NCBI GenBank assembly: GCA_937911855.1
Contig: CALDPK010000258.1
Coordinates: 1 to 14,592, forward strand
Direction: 5' to 3'
Source: an uncultured Trueperaceae bacterium
Lineage (GTDB): Bacteria; Deinococcota; Deinococci; Deinococcales; Trueperaceae
DNA length: 14,592 nt
This document shows positions 1 to 6,597 of the stretch, piece by piece; the first letter of the stretch is position 1; each line of letters opens with the position of its first letter. The notes below the pieces were generated by a model. The model did no database searches. It was given only the letters and a program-made list of their open reading frames with translations, and was not told the origin of the DNA. Made by a program: the position numbers and the translations under genes.

Positions 1-90
1 GGGCGACGGAAAGTGGGCGGATCCGATTCCGCCGAGGGTGGTCTGATGAATATGCCGAGATCGACTGACGCCGGGCTGGTGTTGTCTTGA
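1..90 (+). CDS. Possible 3' tail of an upstream gene (partial)
   Basis: The reading frame entering at base 1 stays open until the TGA at 88-90, giving about 29 codons and ending in residues MNMPRSTDAGLVLS. Its stop overlaps the TTG start of the transporter gene at 87-89, which would be a typical coupled operon junction. The tail is too short to assign to a family and could be chance open frame in GC-rich DNA. Confidence 0.25.
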   Translation, partial: GRRKVGGSDSAEGGLMNMPRSTDAGLVLS

Positions 91-1283
91 CAACCGCAGC
101 GCAACCCCGCGCCAAAACTTACTTCACGGTGCTGGTCATCCTGGGCCTGACCCACCTGCTGAACGACTTGATGCAGTCACTCATACCGGCTGCCTACCCG
201 ATCCTGCGGGACGCTTTTGCCCTGGATTACGTTCAGATCGGCTTCATCACCCTTACGTTTCAGGTAGCCGGCTCGTTGCTGCAACCCATCGTGGGTCTCA
301 TAGCCGACCGGCGCCCCCTGCCTTACTCGCCCGTTGTGGGCATGATGTTCACTCTCTCCGGGCTGGTGAGCCTGGCTTTCGCGCAGAGTTACGGCGGGAT
401 ACTCCTGTCGGTGGCCAGCATCGGGATCGGTTCATCGATCTTCCATCCCGAGGCCACCCGGATGGCGCGTTATGCCGCCGGTGGCAGGCAAGGTCTTGCG
501 CAGGGGATTTTCCAGGTAGGCGGACAGGCCGGCGGGGCGCTGGGTCCAGTATTCGCCGCCCTGATAATCGTGCCGTTCGGGCAGACGAGCCTGGCCTGGT
601 TCGCCGTGGCCGCCCTTCTGGCCATGCTGATGCTCGCCTGGATCGGCAGCAAGCAGAAAGAGATAAGCGCAGCATTCACTGCCATGCGTGCCAGCGCCGG
701 CACTGCCGCAGCCGAGATTCGGCACGCGCCCGCAACCATAGCGGTGGGCCTCACGGTGCTGACCCTGCTGATGTTCTCGAAGAATGCCTACAGCGAGAGC
801 TTCCGGTCGTTCTACACCTTCTATCTGATAGAACGGTTCGACCTGTCGATTCCCAGCGCGCAGCTCATGCTGTTCGTGTTCCTGGCGGCAGCTGCCGTCG
901 GCGTGCTCATCGGGGGCATCGTCGGCGACCGCATCGGCCGTTACCGGGTCATCTGGTTCTCTATCCTGGGGCCACTGCCGCTGACTCTCATCCTGCCGTA
1001 CGTGGACCTGTTCTGGACCGGCGTCCTGACGATCCTGATCAACCTGATCATGGCGAGCGCCTTCGCGTCGATACTCATCTACGCGATGGACCTGCTGCCC
1101 AACCGGATCGGCCTGATCGGCGGCCTGTTCTACGGGCTTAACTTCGGACTGGGTGGCCTGGCGGCAGCGATCCTCGGCGGCCTTGCCGACACGTACGGCG
1201 TGGAGGCGGTGTTCCGCATCTGTTCGTTCCTGCCAGTCGCAGGCCTGCTGGCGTGGTTCCTTCCCAGGCTGGACAGCCTCTGA
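87..1283 (+). CDS. fsr: MFS efflux transporter, fosmidomycin resistance (Fsr) type
   Basis: This 398-residue inner-membrane protein fits the major facilitator superfamily in length (E. coli Fsr is about 400 residues) and shows about twelve hydrophobic segments. Family-like wording includes THLLNDLMQSLIPAAYPIL near residue 21, GLIADRRPLPYSP near 72, the GSSIFHPEATRMAR stretch near residue 115 and FQVGGQAGGALGP near 142. Fsr exports fosmidomycin by proton antiport in E. coli; the native substrate here is unknown. An in-frame stop at 66-68 leaves TTG at 87 as the first usable start, and I see no good Shine-Dalgarno sequence, so translation may depend on coupling to an upstream frame whose TGA overlaps the TTG. 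The next gene has its own promoter. Confidence 0.88.
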   Translation: MTTAAQPRAKTYFTVLVILGLTHLLNDLMQSLIPAAYPILRDAFALDYVQIGFITLTFQVAGSLLQPIVGLIADRRPLPYSPVVGMMFTLSGLVSLAFAQSYGGILLSVASIGIGSSIFHPEATRMARYAAGGRQGLAQGIFQVGGQAGGALGPVFAALIIVPFGQTSLAWFAVAALLAMLMLAWIGSKQKEISAAFTAMRASAGTAAAEIRHAPATIAVGLTVLTLLMFSKNAYSESFRSFYTFYLIERFDLSIPSAQLMLFVFLAAAAVGVLIGGIVGDRIGRYRVIWFSILGPLPLTLILPYVDLFWTGVLTILINLIMASAFASILIYAMDLLPNRIGLIGGLFYGLNFGLGGLAAAILGGLADTYGVEAVFRICSFLPVAGLLAWFLPRLDSL

Positions 1284-1301
1284 ACATCCGTCAGCGGCCT
1301 G

Positions 1302-1331
1302 TTGACGACGGTCTGATCGGCAGAGTACTAG
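1302..1331 (+). promoter_or_regulatory. Sigma-70-type promoter of the secreted-protein gene
   Basis: A TTGACG -35 box at 1302-1307 and a TACTAG -10 box at 1326-1331 are separated by 18 bp. They lie about 33 bp ahead of the ATG at 1365 and downstream of the transporter stop. A GGGGGT ribosome-binding sequence at 1355-1360 decides the ATG at 1365 over the in-frame TTG at 1353. Confidence 0.55.
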
Positions 1332-1364
1332 TATGGGGCTCAGTAAAATTCTTTGGGGGTAACC

Positions 1365-2780
1365 ATGCGCCACATGCCCGGAATGCGTTCAATCGCTCGC
1401 GCTGCCAAAGTGGCCGTTCTGCTGCTGGTTCTGGGGGTGGGAATCACGCTTGCCCAGGGTACTGACCTCATGACCGGCAGCTTCACTGACGGCTTCCTCA
1501 CCATCCATATTTCCGGGCAGAACGGCCAGTACAGTGGCCGGTTTGAGGCCGGTGGCAACACTTACCCGTTCACCGCCAGTGGCAACGCTCAAAGGATCGA
1601 TGGCACCTATCAGGACGCAGGGCAGCTCTGGCAGTTCAGCGCAGTTCTACAGGGAAACAGCCTGACTTTCCAGAATGCCGCTCAGGCGTTTCAGCTGGGT
1701 CGGATCACAGCAGCCCCGCAGCAACCGCCGGTTGCTGCGGCAGCCGGCAGCTTTCTGCCCGCAGGCACCAGGCTCACTTACAATCACGTCACCAGCAGCA
1801 CTCCGGGTCCCAACGCCGGCCCGGATGCCCGGGGAGTGGCCGGACAAGGGTATCTGGAAACGGACATCCATTATTCGGATGCCACTGCGTGCGTCGCCAG
1901 CGTGACCATGTACGCACGCGGTCTCACCAGTGACACCCTTACCGTCGTTGCTTCAGACTTCTACGTTACGGATGGCAGTTTCTGCAGTTACTTCTGGATC
2001 TCACCTGCGTTGCTGGCTGCTTACCAGCCACCAGCTGGCGGCACAGAAACAGTGGAACGCGGTCCATTCCAGCAAGGTGGACGCACGTACAATTCCATCT
2101 CGATAAACAATGTCTACCAGAACATGCGCAGCTGGCGTATCTACGACCTTGACTCCGGAATGCTGCTGTCATTTGTGGAAGGCACTGGGGACAGGAACAA
2201 CCCGGACGGAACTAGCCAGGGTCCTTCCACCAGCGGCGTTCAGGAATTGGTGAACGTGCGGCAGGTTAACTGGCCATGGAGCAGCACAGCGGCGCTTCCC
2301 GCCCACCTGCAGAATCTGCAGTCACTTCACTACAAGGGTCAGCGGGTTCAATCCATGCCTGGAATCACGATGATCGACACTGCTACGACTACCTATGTGG
2401 ACAGTACGTTTACTGTCCAGCAGCGTGGCGCCGCCTGGCTGCAGGTGCAGGCCAGCTCAACAATGACCATGATGGGCGTGACCCTGGAGCCAATTCAGCG
2501 GCAGACCGTCGCCAATGCCAACAGCGGCCTTTTCCTGCTGCCGTCAGCGATGGCCCAGTTGCAGACCGGGCAGGTGCTGGACACCGATCCCATCACGGGC
2601 TACCGCATGTTCGTGGAACGGGCCGATCAGAGCGGTGTCGTGCTCGTCACGGAAGGACGCGGCTACCGGCTGGCAGCAACCTTCGAGGCTGGCACCGGCC
2701 TGATGCGCAGCAGCCAATCGGAGACGCAGGAAGACAGCAGCTTGCGCACCGTCACGATGGAACTGGTCAGCTGGCAGTAG
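1365..2780 (+). CDS. Secreted protein of unknown function
   Basis: I do not recognise this 471-residue protein. It begins with a basic stretch and a hydrophobic core (VAVLLLVLGVGITLA) followed by a likely signal-peptidase site near ALA-like LAQG, so it should be exported. After that, roughly residues 25-100 form a compact beta-rich stretch with a TGSF...GQYSGRF...NTYPFTASG...IDGTYQ rhythm resembling repeated strands of a small barrel. A glutamine/proline/alanine linker follows near 110-125. The larger C-terminal part is Ser/Thr-rich, is polar throughout and has few cysteines, as expected of an extracytoplasmic protein. There is no transmembrane anchor or lipobox, and no catalytic motif that I can name. 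It has its own promoter and ribosome-binding site and converges on the dehydrogenase relic. Confidence 0.8.
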   Translation: MRHMPGMRSIARAAKVAVLLLVLGVGITLAQGTDLMTGSFTDGFLTIHISGQNGQYSGRFEAGGNTYPFTASGNAQRIDGTYQDAGQLWQFSAVLQGNSLTFQNAAQAFQLGRITAAPQQPPVAAAAGSFLPAGTRLTYNHVTSSTPGPNAGPDARGVAGQGYLETDIHYSDATACVASVTMYARGLTSDTLTVVASDFYVTDGSFCSYFWISPALLAAYQPPAGGTETVERGPFQQGGRTYNSISINNVYQNMRSWRIYDLDSGMLLSFVEGTGDRNNPDGTSQGPSTSGVQELVNVRQVNWPWSSTAALPAHLQNLQSLHYKGQRVQSMPGITMIDTATTTYVDSTFTVQQRGAAWLQVQASSTMTMMGVTLEPIQRQTVANANSGLFLLPSAMAQLQTGQVLDTDPITGYRMFVERADQSGVVLVTEGRGYRLAATFEAGTGLMRSSQSETQEDSSLRTVTMELVSWQ

Positions 2781-2818
2781 CACTGTTCTTGCTGGGGTAC
2801 GTCTTGGGCTTCCTGGTT

Positions 2819-3598
2819 TCACGGCGTCATGACGACCTTGATGCATGAGTGTTCCTTGTCCCGGAACATGCGGTAACCGTCGGGCGCTTCGTCGAGCTCC
2901 ATCCGGTGCGTGATGACGAAGCGGGGGTCGATTTCGCCTGATTCGATACGGCCGAGCAGCGGTCGCAGATACCGGTGGACATGTGTCTGCCCCATCTTCC
3001 AGGTGAGACCCTTGTTGAAGGCTGCGCCCATGGGAAGTTTGTCCAGGAAACCCCCGAACACGCCGGCCACGCTCAGCGTGCCGCCTTTGCGGCAAGCCAT
3101 GATCGCCTGCCGCAGTGCGTTGGGGCGGTCGGTTTCCAGTTTGAGTTCCTGTTTCACCCGGTCGTACGTGCCCTCAAGTCCCGTCTGGTGCGCTTCCATG
3201 CCCACGGCTTCGATGCAGATGTCGGGGCCGCGGCCACCGCTCAGGTCCTTGAGTGCGTCCAGGATGTCATCGTCCTCGTAGTTGAGACCGACGGTCATGC
3301 CGTCTTCAGTGGCCATGGCCAGGCGCTCGGCGAACCGGTCGATCACGATCACGCGGGAAGCCCCCTGCAGCCAGGCGCTCTTGACGACGAACTGCCCCAC
3401 TGGCCCGGCGCCCCATACAGCCACGATCTCACCGCCACGCAGCCCGCCCTGCTCCGCTCTGAATTTGTAGGCGCCGTCGCGAACGAAAATGAAGAACCCG
3501 TCTGATGACGAGATTCCGGGCATCACCGGGACTCTGCCTTCCTGCCTGGCCTTACCCCCGGAATCCGGTGCGGCAGCTGGTTCCCGCACTGCAGCCAT
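2819..3598 (-). pseudogene. Zinc alcohol dehydrogenase, N-terminally deleted relic
   Basis: The frame encodes 259 residues against roughly 385 for glutathione-independent formaldehyde/alcohol dehydrogenases of the MDR family. The cofactor half is well preserved: Rossmann GxGxxG at residues 63-68 (VAVWGAGPVGQF), IDRFAERLAMA, GGRGPDICIEAVGMEAH, ALRQAIMACRKGGT, GQTHVHRYLRPLL and a normal C-terminus. The catalytic GroES-like half, with its zinc-binding Cys and His residues, is missing. The first 50 or so residues do not resemble the family, and only 56 bases separate the frame from the fasciclin stop, so the lost half is not next door in another frame. The text GMTVGLNYEDDD is close to normal wording, so decay looks recent. 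I infer a deletion; a stand-alone NAD-binding protein is unlikely. Confidence 0.75.
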
Positions 3599-3635
3599 AA
3601 AAATGCGGGTTCCAGCTGAAGCAGCTGGAACCCGC
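3599..3635 (-). terminator. Intrinsic terminator of the fasciclin gene
   Basis: A perfect 13-bp stem pairs 3605-3617 (GCGGGTTCCAGCT) with 3623-3635 around a GAAGC loop. Read on the minus strand it is followed by five T residues (3603-3599), starting 20 bases beyond the fasciclin stop. It also lies just outside the dehydrogenase frame, so that relic has no obvious promoter of its own. Confidence 0.85.
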
Positions 3636-3654
3636 CGAGGTAAGTGCTGCAGGA

Positions 3655-4173
3655 TTACTCTGCCGGCGGCAGGATCACTGCGTCGATCACGTGGACAACA
3701 CCGTTGCCGGCGGCCAGGTCGGTGGCCACCACGCTGGCGGAGCCATTGAGCATCACGACGCCGTCTACAACGGTGACGGTGATATCGGCACCGTTGACAG
3801 TGGTAACGCTCAGCTCACCGTTGCTGGCTTCCACGGCTGCCAGGACGTCCTGAGCAAACAGTGCGGAAGGCACCACGTGGTAGGTGAGGATGGCGCCCAG
3901 GTCAGGGCTGGCCAGGAGCTCTTCGGCGGTGAGCCCGAGTGCTTCAAGGGCAGCTGCGAAGGCTGCATCAGTGGGGGCGAAGACGGTGAACGGGCCTTCT
4001 GAGGACAGGGTTTCGACGAGGTCGGCGGCCTGAACGGCTGCGACGAGGATGGAGAAGTCAGGGTTACCGACGGCGATGTCCACGACAGTGGCCGGGGTTG
4101 CCGCTTCCTGGGCTGTGGCGATCAGGGGGATGGCGGCGAAGCTGAGGGCGAGTGCTGCGAGATACTTTTTCAT
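3655..4173 (-). CDS. Secreted fasciclin (FAS1) domain protein
   Basis: The 172-residue product has a signal peptide (MKKYLAALALSFAAIPLIATA, cleavage near residue 21) and one FAS1 domain that fills the rest. The domain shows the H1 motif FTVFAPTDAAFAA at residues 62-74, the central TYHVVPSAL at 98-105 and the H2 motif GVVHVIDAVILPP at 158-170. FAS1 proteins act outside the cytoplasm in adhesion or matrix contacts; no enzymatic role is implied. The ATG at 4173 is preferred over an upstream in-frame ATG at 4224 because it starts the signal peptide and has GAAAGG about 9 bases upstream. The gene is divergent from the CarH-like regulator and shares its 174-bp intergenic region, which carries three 11-bp repeats, so it is a likely target. 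A strong terminator follows the stop. Confidence 0.92.
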   Translation of the reverse strand: MKKYLAALALSFAAIPLIATAQEAATPATVVDIAVGNPDFSILVAAVQAADLVETLSSEGPFTVFAPTDAAFAAALEALGLTAEELLASPDLGAILTYHVVPSALFAQDVLAAVEASNGELSVTTVNGADITVTVVDGVVMLNGSASVVATDLAAGNGVVHVIDAVILPPAE

Positions 4174-4219
4174 TTCGGTAAACCTTTCAGGTCCTGGTTT
4201 CAGCTCGGGCACAACCTGC

Positions 4220-4252
4220 CTCAAAGCTGTTACAAAGATGCTACAAAGGTTG
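4220..4252 (-). promoter_or_regulatory. Three 11-bp direct repeats, candidate CarH-type operator
   Basis: On the minus strand the motif CTTTGTA occurs at 4248-4242 and 4237-4231, and a variant CTTTGAG at 4226-4220, each exactly 11 bp apart. Thermus CarH is known to place three of its four DNA-binding domains on tandem 11-bp repeats. The array lies 47-79 bases upstream of the fasciclin start and about 96 bases upstream of the regulator start, where it could block the fasciclin promoter. Assignment as the operator of the adjacent regulator is inference. Confidence 0.55.
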
Positions 4253-4306
4253 ACTATGGGAATCGTGAGTGGCTCACGGGTGGCGGTCAGTTGCAGCGTA
4301 AGAGCG

Positions 4307-4315
4307 TGCTATAAC
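4307..4315 (+). promoter_or_regulatory. Extended -10 promoter of the MerR/B12 regulator
   Basis: TGC followed by TATAAC (4310-4315) forms an extended -10 element, which can work without a good -35. Transcription would begin near 4322, about 26 bases before the ATG at 4348. Confidence 0.45.
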
Positions 4316-4347
4316 TGCGGGAGGACTGAAGAAGGTTTGAATCATCT

Positions 4348-5241
4348 ATGGGCGACAAGGCTGGCAAGTTTACTGTTCGTGAAGTAGAGGAACGGACAGG
4401 CGTGCCCGCGAGCTCCCTGTGGCAATGGGAACGCCGCTACGGTTTCCCTGCGCCACAGCGTTCGGCGAGCGGTTACAGGTACTACAGCGAGAATGACCTG
4501 ACTGCCGTGATCCGGATCCGTGATCTGGTTGCCGAAGGGGTGCCGCCATCGCGGGCTGCATCGATGGTCAGGGAAGTGGCGGTTGCGCAGCCAGGGGCCA
4601 GATCGCCAGCGGTTCTGTCCCGCGAGCTCGGCGATGCGCTGCTCGATCTGCGCTCAGACCGGGCGGAACGCGTGCTTTCTGAAGCCCTGGGTCTGCACCC
4701 GCTCGACACAGTCCTGCTGGAGGTGATGCAGCCCGCGCTGATACGCATCGGTGACGGTTGGCATGCCGGTGAGGTAAGTGTCGCCACAGAACATTTCGCC
4801 AGCAACCTGTTGCAGGGTCGCCTGCGTGGACTCTTGCGAATGCTGGGCAGCGCCGGGGCCGGCCCTTTGGCGATGGTCGCGTGCGTGCCGGGAGAGCGGC
4901 ACGAGATGGGCAGCCTGGTCCTGGCCATCCTGCTGCGGCGGACGGGCTTCCAGGTCATCTTCCTTGGCGCGGATACTCCGCTGCCCGACCTGGTTCAGCT
5001 TGCGGAGGTGCGGGAGGCCGACGTGGTGATGCTTTCGGTGACCGGTCGCAGGAATCTGGACGAACTGGTGCGCGCGGGTGCTGAACTGCGGAATCTGCCG
5101 GGGCTCCTTGTTCTGGGAGGTCAGGCGGTCGCAGCGCAGCCCGCGGTTGCTGCCGAGCTGGGTGGGGTGTTTCTGGGCAATGACGTACGCAAAGTGATCC
5201 CTGAACTGACGGCGCTGCTGGGCCGCGCTCGCAGCCGCTAG
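4348..5241 (+). CDS. carH: MerR-family cobalamin-binding regulator, CarH-type photoreceptor candidate
   Basis: The 297-residue protein has a MerR winged helix-turn-helix at about 8-75 (FTVREVEERTGVP...LWQWERRYGFP...GYRYYSENDL), a four-helix segment at about 85-165 and a Rossmann-like B12-binding domain at about 173-295. In Thermus CarH, adenosylcobalamin is held by Trp131, Glu141, His142 and lower ligand His177, and His132 caps cobalt after light cleaves the Co-C bond. The equivalents here are W138, H139, E148, H149 and H185 (WHAGEVSVATEH and PGERHEMG), so all photochemical residues are kept. By family knowledge it would be a dark-active tetrameric repressor released by light. Three 11-bp repeats lie in the divergent region shared with the fasciclin gene, and no carotenoid genes are visible. 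It could instead be a light-insensitive B12 regulator of the same fold. Confidence 0.82.
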   Translation: MGDKAGKFTVREVEERTGVPASSLWQWERRYGFPAPQRSASGYRYYSENDLTAVIRIRDLVAEGVPPSRAASMVREVAVAQPGARSPAVLSRELGDALLDLRSDRAERVLSEALGLHPLDTVLLEVMQPALIRIGDGWHAGEVSVATEHFASNLLQGRLRGLLRMLGSAGAGPLAMVACVPGERHEMGSLVLAILLRRTGFQVIFLGADTPLPDLVQLAEVREADVVMLSVTGRRNLDELVRAGAELRNLPGLLVLGGQAVAAQPAVAAELGGVFLGNDVRKVIPELTALLGRARSR

Positions 5242-5302
5242 CACTTGAATGCAAACCGCCCGAAATTACACCCTGGGCTTGCCGATTCGATTCCCGCATG
5301 GC

Positions 5303-5335
5303 CAGAAAAGAAAAAACCCCGTCAGAGACGAGGTT
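5303..5335 (-). terminator. Intrinsic terminator after tRNA-Lys
   Basis: On the minus strand AACCTCGTC (5335-5327) and GACGGGGTT (5323-5315) pair around a TCT loop with one G-U wobble, followed by a T-rich run (TTTTTTCTTTT). It begins 12 bases beyond the tRNA-Lys CCA end. The nearby MerR gene runs convergently into it. Confidence 0.8.
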
Positions 5336-5346
5336 CTGTTCTTATG

Positions 5347-5422
5347 TGGTGCCCCGACCAGGACTCGAACCTGGGACCCAGCGATTAAAAGTCGCTTGCT
5401 CTACCAACTGAGCTATCGAGGC
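5347..5422 (-). tRNA. tRNA-Lys (anticodon TTT)
   Basis: The minus strand folds as a standard cloverleaf. The acceptor GCCTCGA pairs with TCGGGGC, the D arm is GCTCAGTTGGTAGAGC, the anticodon loop CTTTTAA lies in an AGCGA/TCGCT stem, and the T loop is GGTTCGAGTCC. The CCA end is encoded at 5347-5349. The loop gives anticodon TTT, reading lysine AAA/AAG. Confidence 0.97.
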
Positions 5423-5442
5423 GCGCTTCCGACAGCTCAAGG

Positions 5443-5451
5443 ATTTTAACA
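5443..5451 (-). promoter_or_regulatory. Extended -10 promoter of tRNA-Lys
   Basis: On the minus strand TGT followed by TAAAAT (5448-5443) forms an extended -10 element about 20 bases upstream of the mature tRNA 5' end. I see no convincing -35 box at the usual distance. Confidence 0.4.
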
Positions 5452-5521
5452 GTATTGGAGCGGTTACGCCAAGGGGCCCGGACGACATTCTCTGATTCCG
5501 CGACAGAACAGTCCCGGCAGC

Positions 5522-5552
5522 CAGAATTCTGCCCAAGTGACTATGCTAGTCT
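5522..5552 (+). promoter_or_regulatory. Leaderless-type promoter and palindrome before the Xre-RES operon
   Basis: TAGTCT at 5547-5552 is followed by exactly six bases and then the ATG at 5559, the arrangement of leaderless transcripts; an alternative TATGCT lies at 5542-5547. A perfect 10-bp palindrome, CAGAATTCTG, occupies 5522-5531 where an autorepressing antitoxin could bind. The palindrome's role is inferred from its place and from the autoregulation common in such modules. Confidence 0.45.
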
Positions 5553-5558
5553 GCTCAT

Positions 5559-5990
5559 ATGGAAATGGCTCATGGCAACTCGCACCAGGCTGCGCTTGAG
5601 CTGCTGGGCGTAAGCGCTCCGGATCAGCGCACCGCCATCGACAGGCTACTGAGCGGTCTGCCGGCAAGCGGCTGGCAGCGCATTGCCACGGCCATGAACC
5701 TGTCGGACCAGCAGCTTGCCGATGCGGTACGGATCAGCATCTCCACGCTTACCCGGCGCAAGAGAGAAGGCCGGTTCACTCCGGAGGAGAGCGACCGGCT
5801 GCTGCGGCTGGCCGAACTTGTGGCCAGAGCCTCCGAAGTGTTCACCTCGCGCGAGCGGGTGCACGCGTGGTTCACGACACCTAACCAGCAGCTCAGCGGC
5901 TCGGCGCCACTCGATTACTCCAGGACGTCGATCGGGGCCGCTGAAGTGAACCGCGTCCTTGAACGGGTGCTTGACGGCGCACCTGCGTGA
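5559..5990 (+). CDS. Xre/MbcA/ParS-type antitoxin
   Basis: The 143-residue cytoplasmic protein has the two parts expected of a RES-partner antitoxin. A helix-turn-helix region lies at about 38-72 (LSDQQLADAVRISISTLTRRKREGRF), and the MbcA/ParS/Xre toxin-binding domain (formerly DUF2384) at about 85-141, with EVFTSRERVHAWFTTPNQQLSGSAPLDYSRTSIGAAEV. Such antitoxins insert their C-terminus into the active site of the RES toxin and usually repress their own operon. The stop codon overlaps the toxin GTG start by four bases (GTGA), so the two are translationally coupled. The ATG at 5559 sits six bases after a TAGTCT -10 box, suggesting leaderless translation. The operon lies between tRNA-Lys and tRNA-Val, both on the opposite strand. 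Confidence 0.93.
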   Translation: MEMAHGNSHQAALELLGVSAPDQRTAIDRLLSGLPASGWQRIATAMNLSDQQLADAVRISISTLTRRKREGRFTPEESDRLLRLAELVARASEVFTSRERVHAWFTTPNQQLSGSAPLDYSRTSIGAAEVNRVLERVLDGAPA

Positions 5991-6439
5991 TCACGGCCTG
6001 GCGCCTCGTATCGGAAGCACGAGCAGCGAAGGCATTCGATGGCGAGGGCAGCTTCCGGTACGGCAACCGCTGGAACCTGCCGGGCACCCGGGTGGTGTAC
6101 CTGGCGGCCTCCACCAGCCTTGCTGCCCTGGAGGTGCTGGTCCACGCCGGTGCTCCGGACCACCTGATCAGCTTCGTGGCCATCCCCGTGCGGATTCCCC
6201 CTGAACTGGTCGATGACCTGGGCGCTCTGCCTGCCGACTGGACGGAAAGCCCGGCACCGCTCAGCACACAGCGCGCAGGTTCGGAATGGGAGGCGGCCGG
6301 GAGGAGCGCGGTGCTGCGGGTGCCCAGCGTGGTCGTGCCCTGGGAGTCCAATTTCGTTGTGGCGGTGAGTCATCCCGCATTCGCTTCGCTTGAACCCGGC
6401 GAGCCGCGGCCGTTCCATTTCGACCGGCGGCTTGCCTGA
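5987..6439 (+). CDS. RES-domain toxin (NAD+-consuming)
   Basis: The 150-residue product is the RES toxin partner of the preceding antitoxin. RES toxins such as MbcT degrade NAD+ by phosphorolysis, and ParT ADP-ribosylates a phosphoribosylpyrophosphate synthetase; the exact activity here cannot be told from sequence. The signature is visible: R28 in RYGNRWNLPG, Y38 in VVYLA, E49 in AALEVLVHAG, S114 in LRVPSVVVPWESNF, and the late SHPAF. R28, E49 and S114 match the residues that name the domain. Length is typical and the frame is intact, so the toxin is likely functional. The GTG start at 5987 overlaps the antitoxin TGA, giving a 4-base overlap. A long perfect palindrome 10 bases beyond the stop ends the unit. 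Confidence 0.93.
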   Translation: MITAWRLVSEARAAKAFDGEGSFRYGNRWNLPGTRVVYLAASTSLAALEVLVHAGAPDHLISFVAIPVRIPPELVDDLGALPADWTESPAPLSTQRAGSEWEAAGRSAVLRVPSVVVPWESNFVVAVSHPAFASLEPGEPRPFHFDRRLA

Positions 6440-6449
6440 CGGGCTCAAG

Positions 6450-6483
6450 CAAGAAGCCCCGCGGCCGGCCGCGGGGCTTCTTG
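6450..6483. terminator. 34-bp perfect palindrome between convergent RES and tRNA-Val genes
   Basis: CAAGAAGCCCCGCGGCC at 6450-6466 is followed at once by its full reverse complement at 6467-6483. It lies between two convergent transcription units, 10 bases after the toxin stop and 3 bases beyond the tRNA-Val CCA end. It probably works as a bidirectional terminator, although T tracts are short on both sides (TTCTT). Confidence 0.7.
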
Positions 6484-6486
6484 GTG

Positions 6487-6562
6487 TGGTGGGCGATGAC
6501 GGACTCGAACCGCCGACCCTCCCGGTGTAAACGGGATGCTCTACCAACTGAGCTAATCGCCC
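6487..6562 (-). tRNA. tRNA-Val (anticodon TAC)
   Basis: The minus strand forms a cloverleaf. The acceptor GGGCGAT pairs with ATCGCCC, the D arm is GCTCAGTTGGTAGAGC, the anticodon loop TTTACAC lies in a TCCCG/CGGGA stem, and the T loop is GGTTCGAGTCC. CCA is encoded at 6487-6489. Anticodon TAC reads valine GTA. It lies downstream of tRNA-Glu on the same strand, though a hairpin separates them. Confidence 0.97.
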
Positions 6563-6563
6563 G

Positions 6564-6594
6564 AAAAATGTCGGGGAGTCTGATGACCCCCCGA
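6564..6594 (-). terminator. Hairpin and T run between tRNA-Glu and tRNA-Val
   Basis: On the minus strand TCGGGG (6594-6589) pairs with CCCCGA (6576-6571), followed by CA and TTTTT (6568-6564). It could attenuate read-through from tRNA-Glu into tRNA-Val, or serve as a processing structure. The stem is only six base pairs with a 12-base loop, so its strength is doubtful. Confidence 0.4.
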
Positions 6595-6597
6595 TGA

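Noticed and set aside
432..1373. Minus-strand frame of 313 codons opposite the MFS transporter
   Set aside because: Charged, Gln/Arg/Asp-rich translation typical of an antisense shadow; the plus strand holds a clear transporter.
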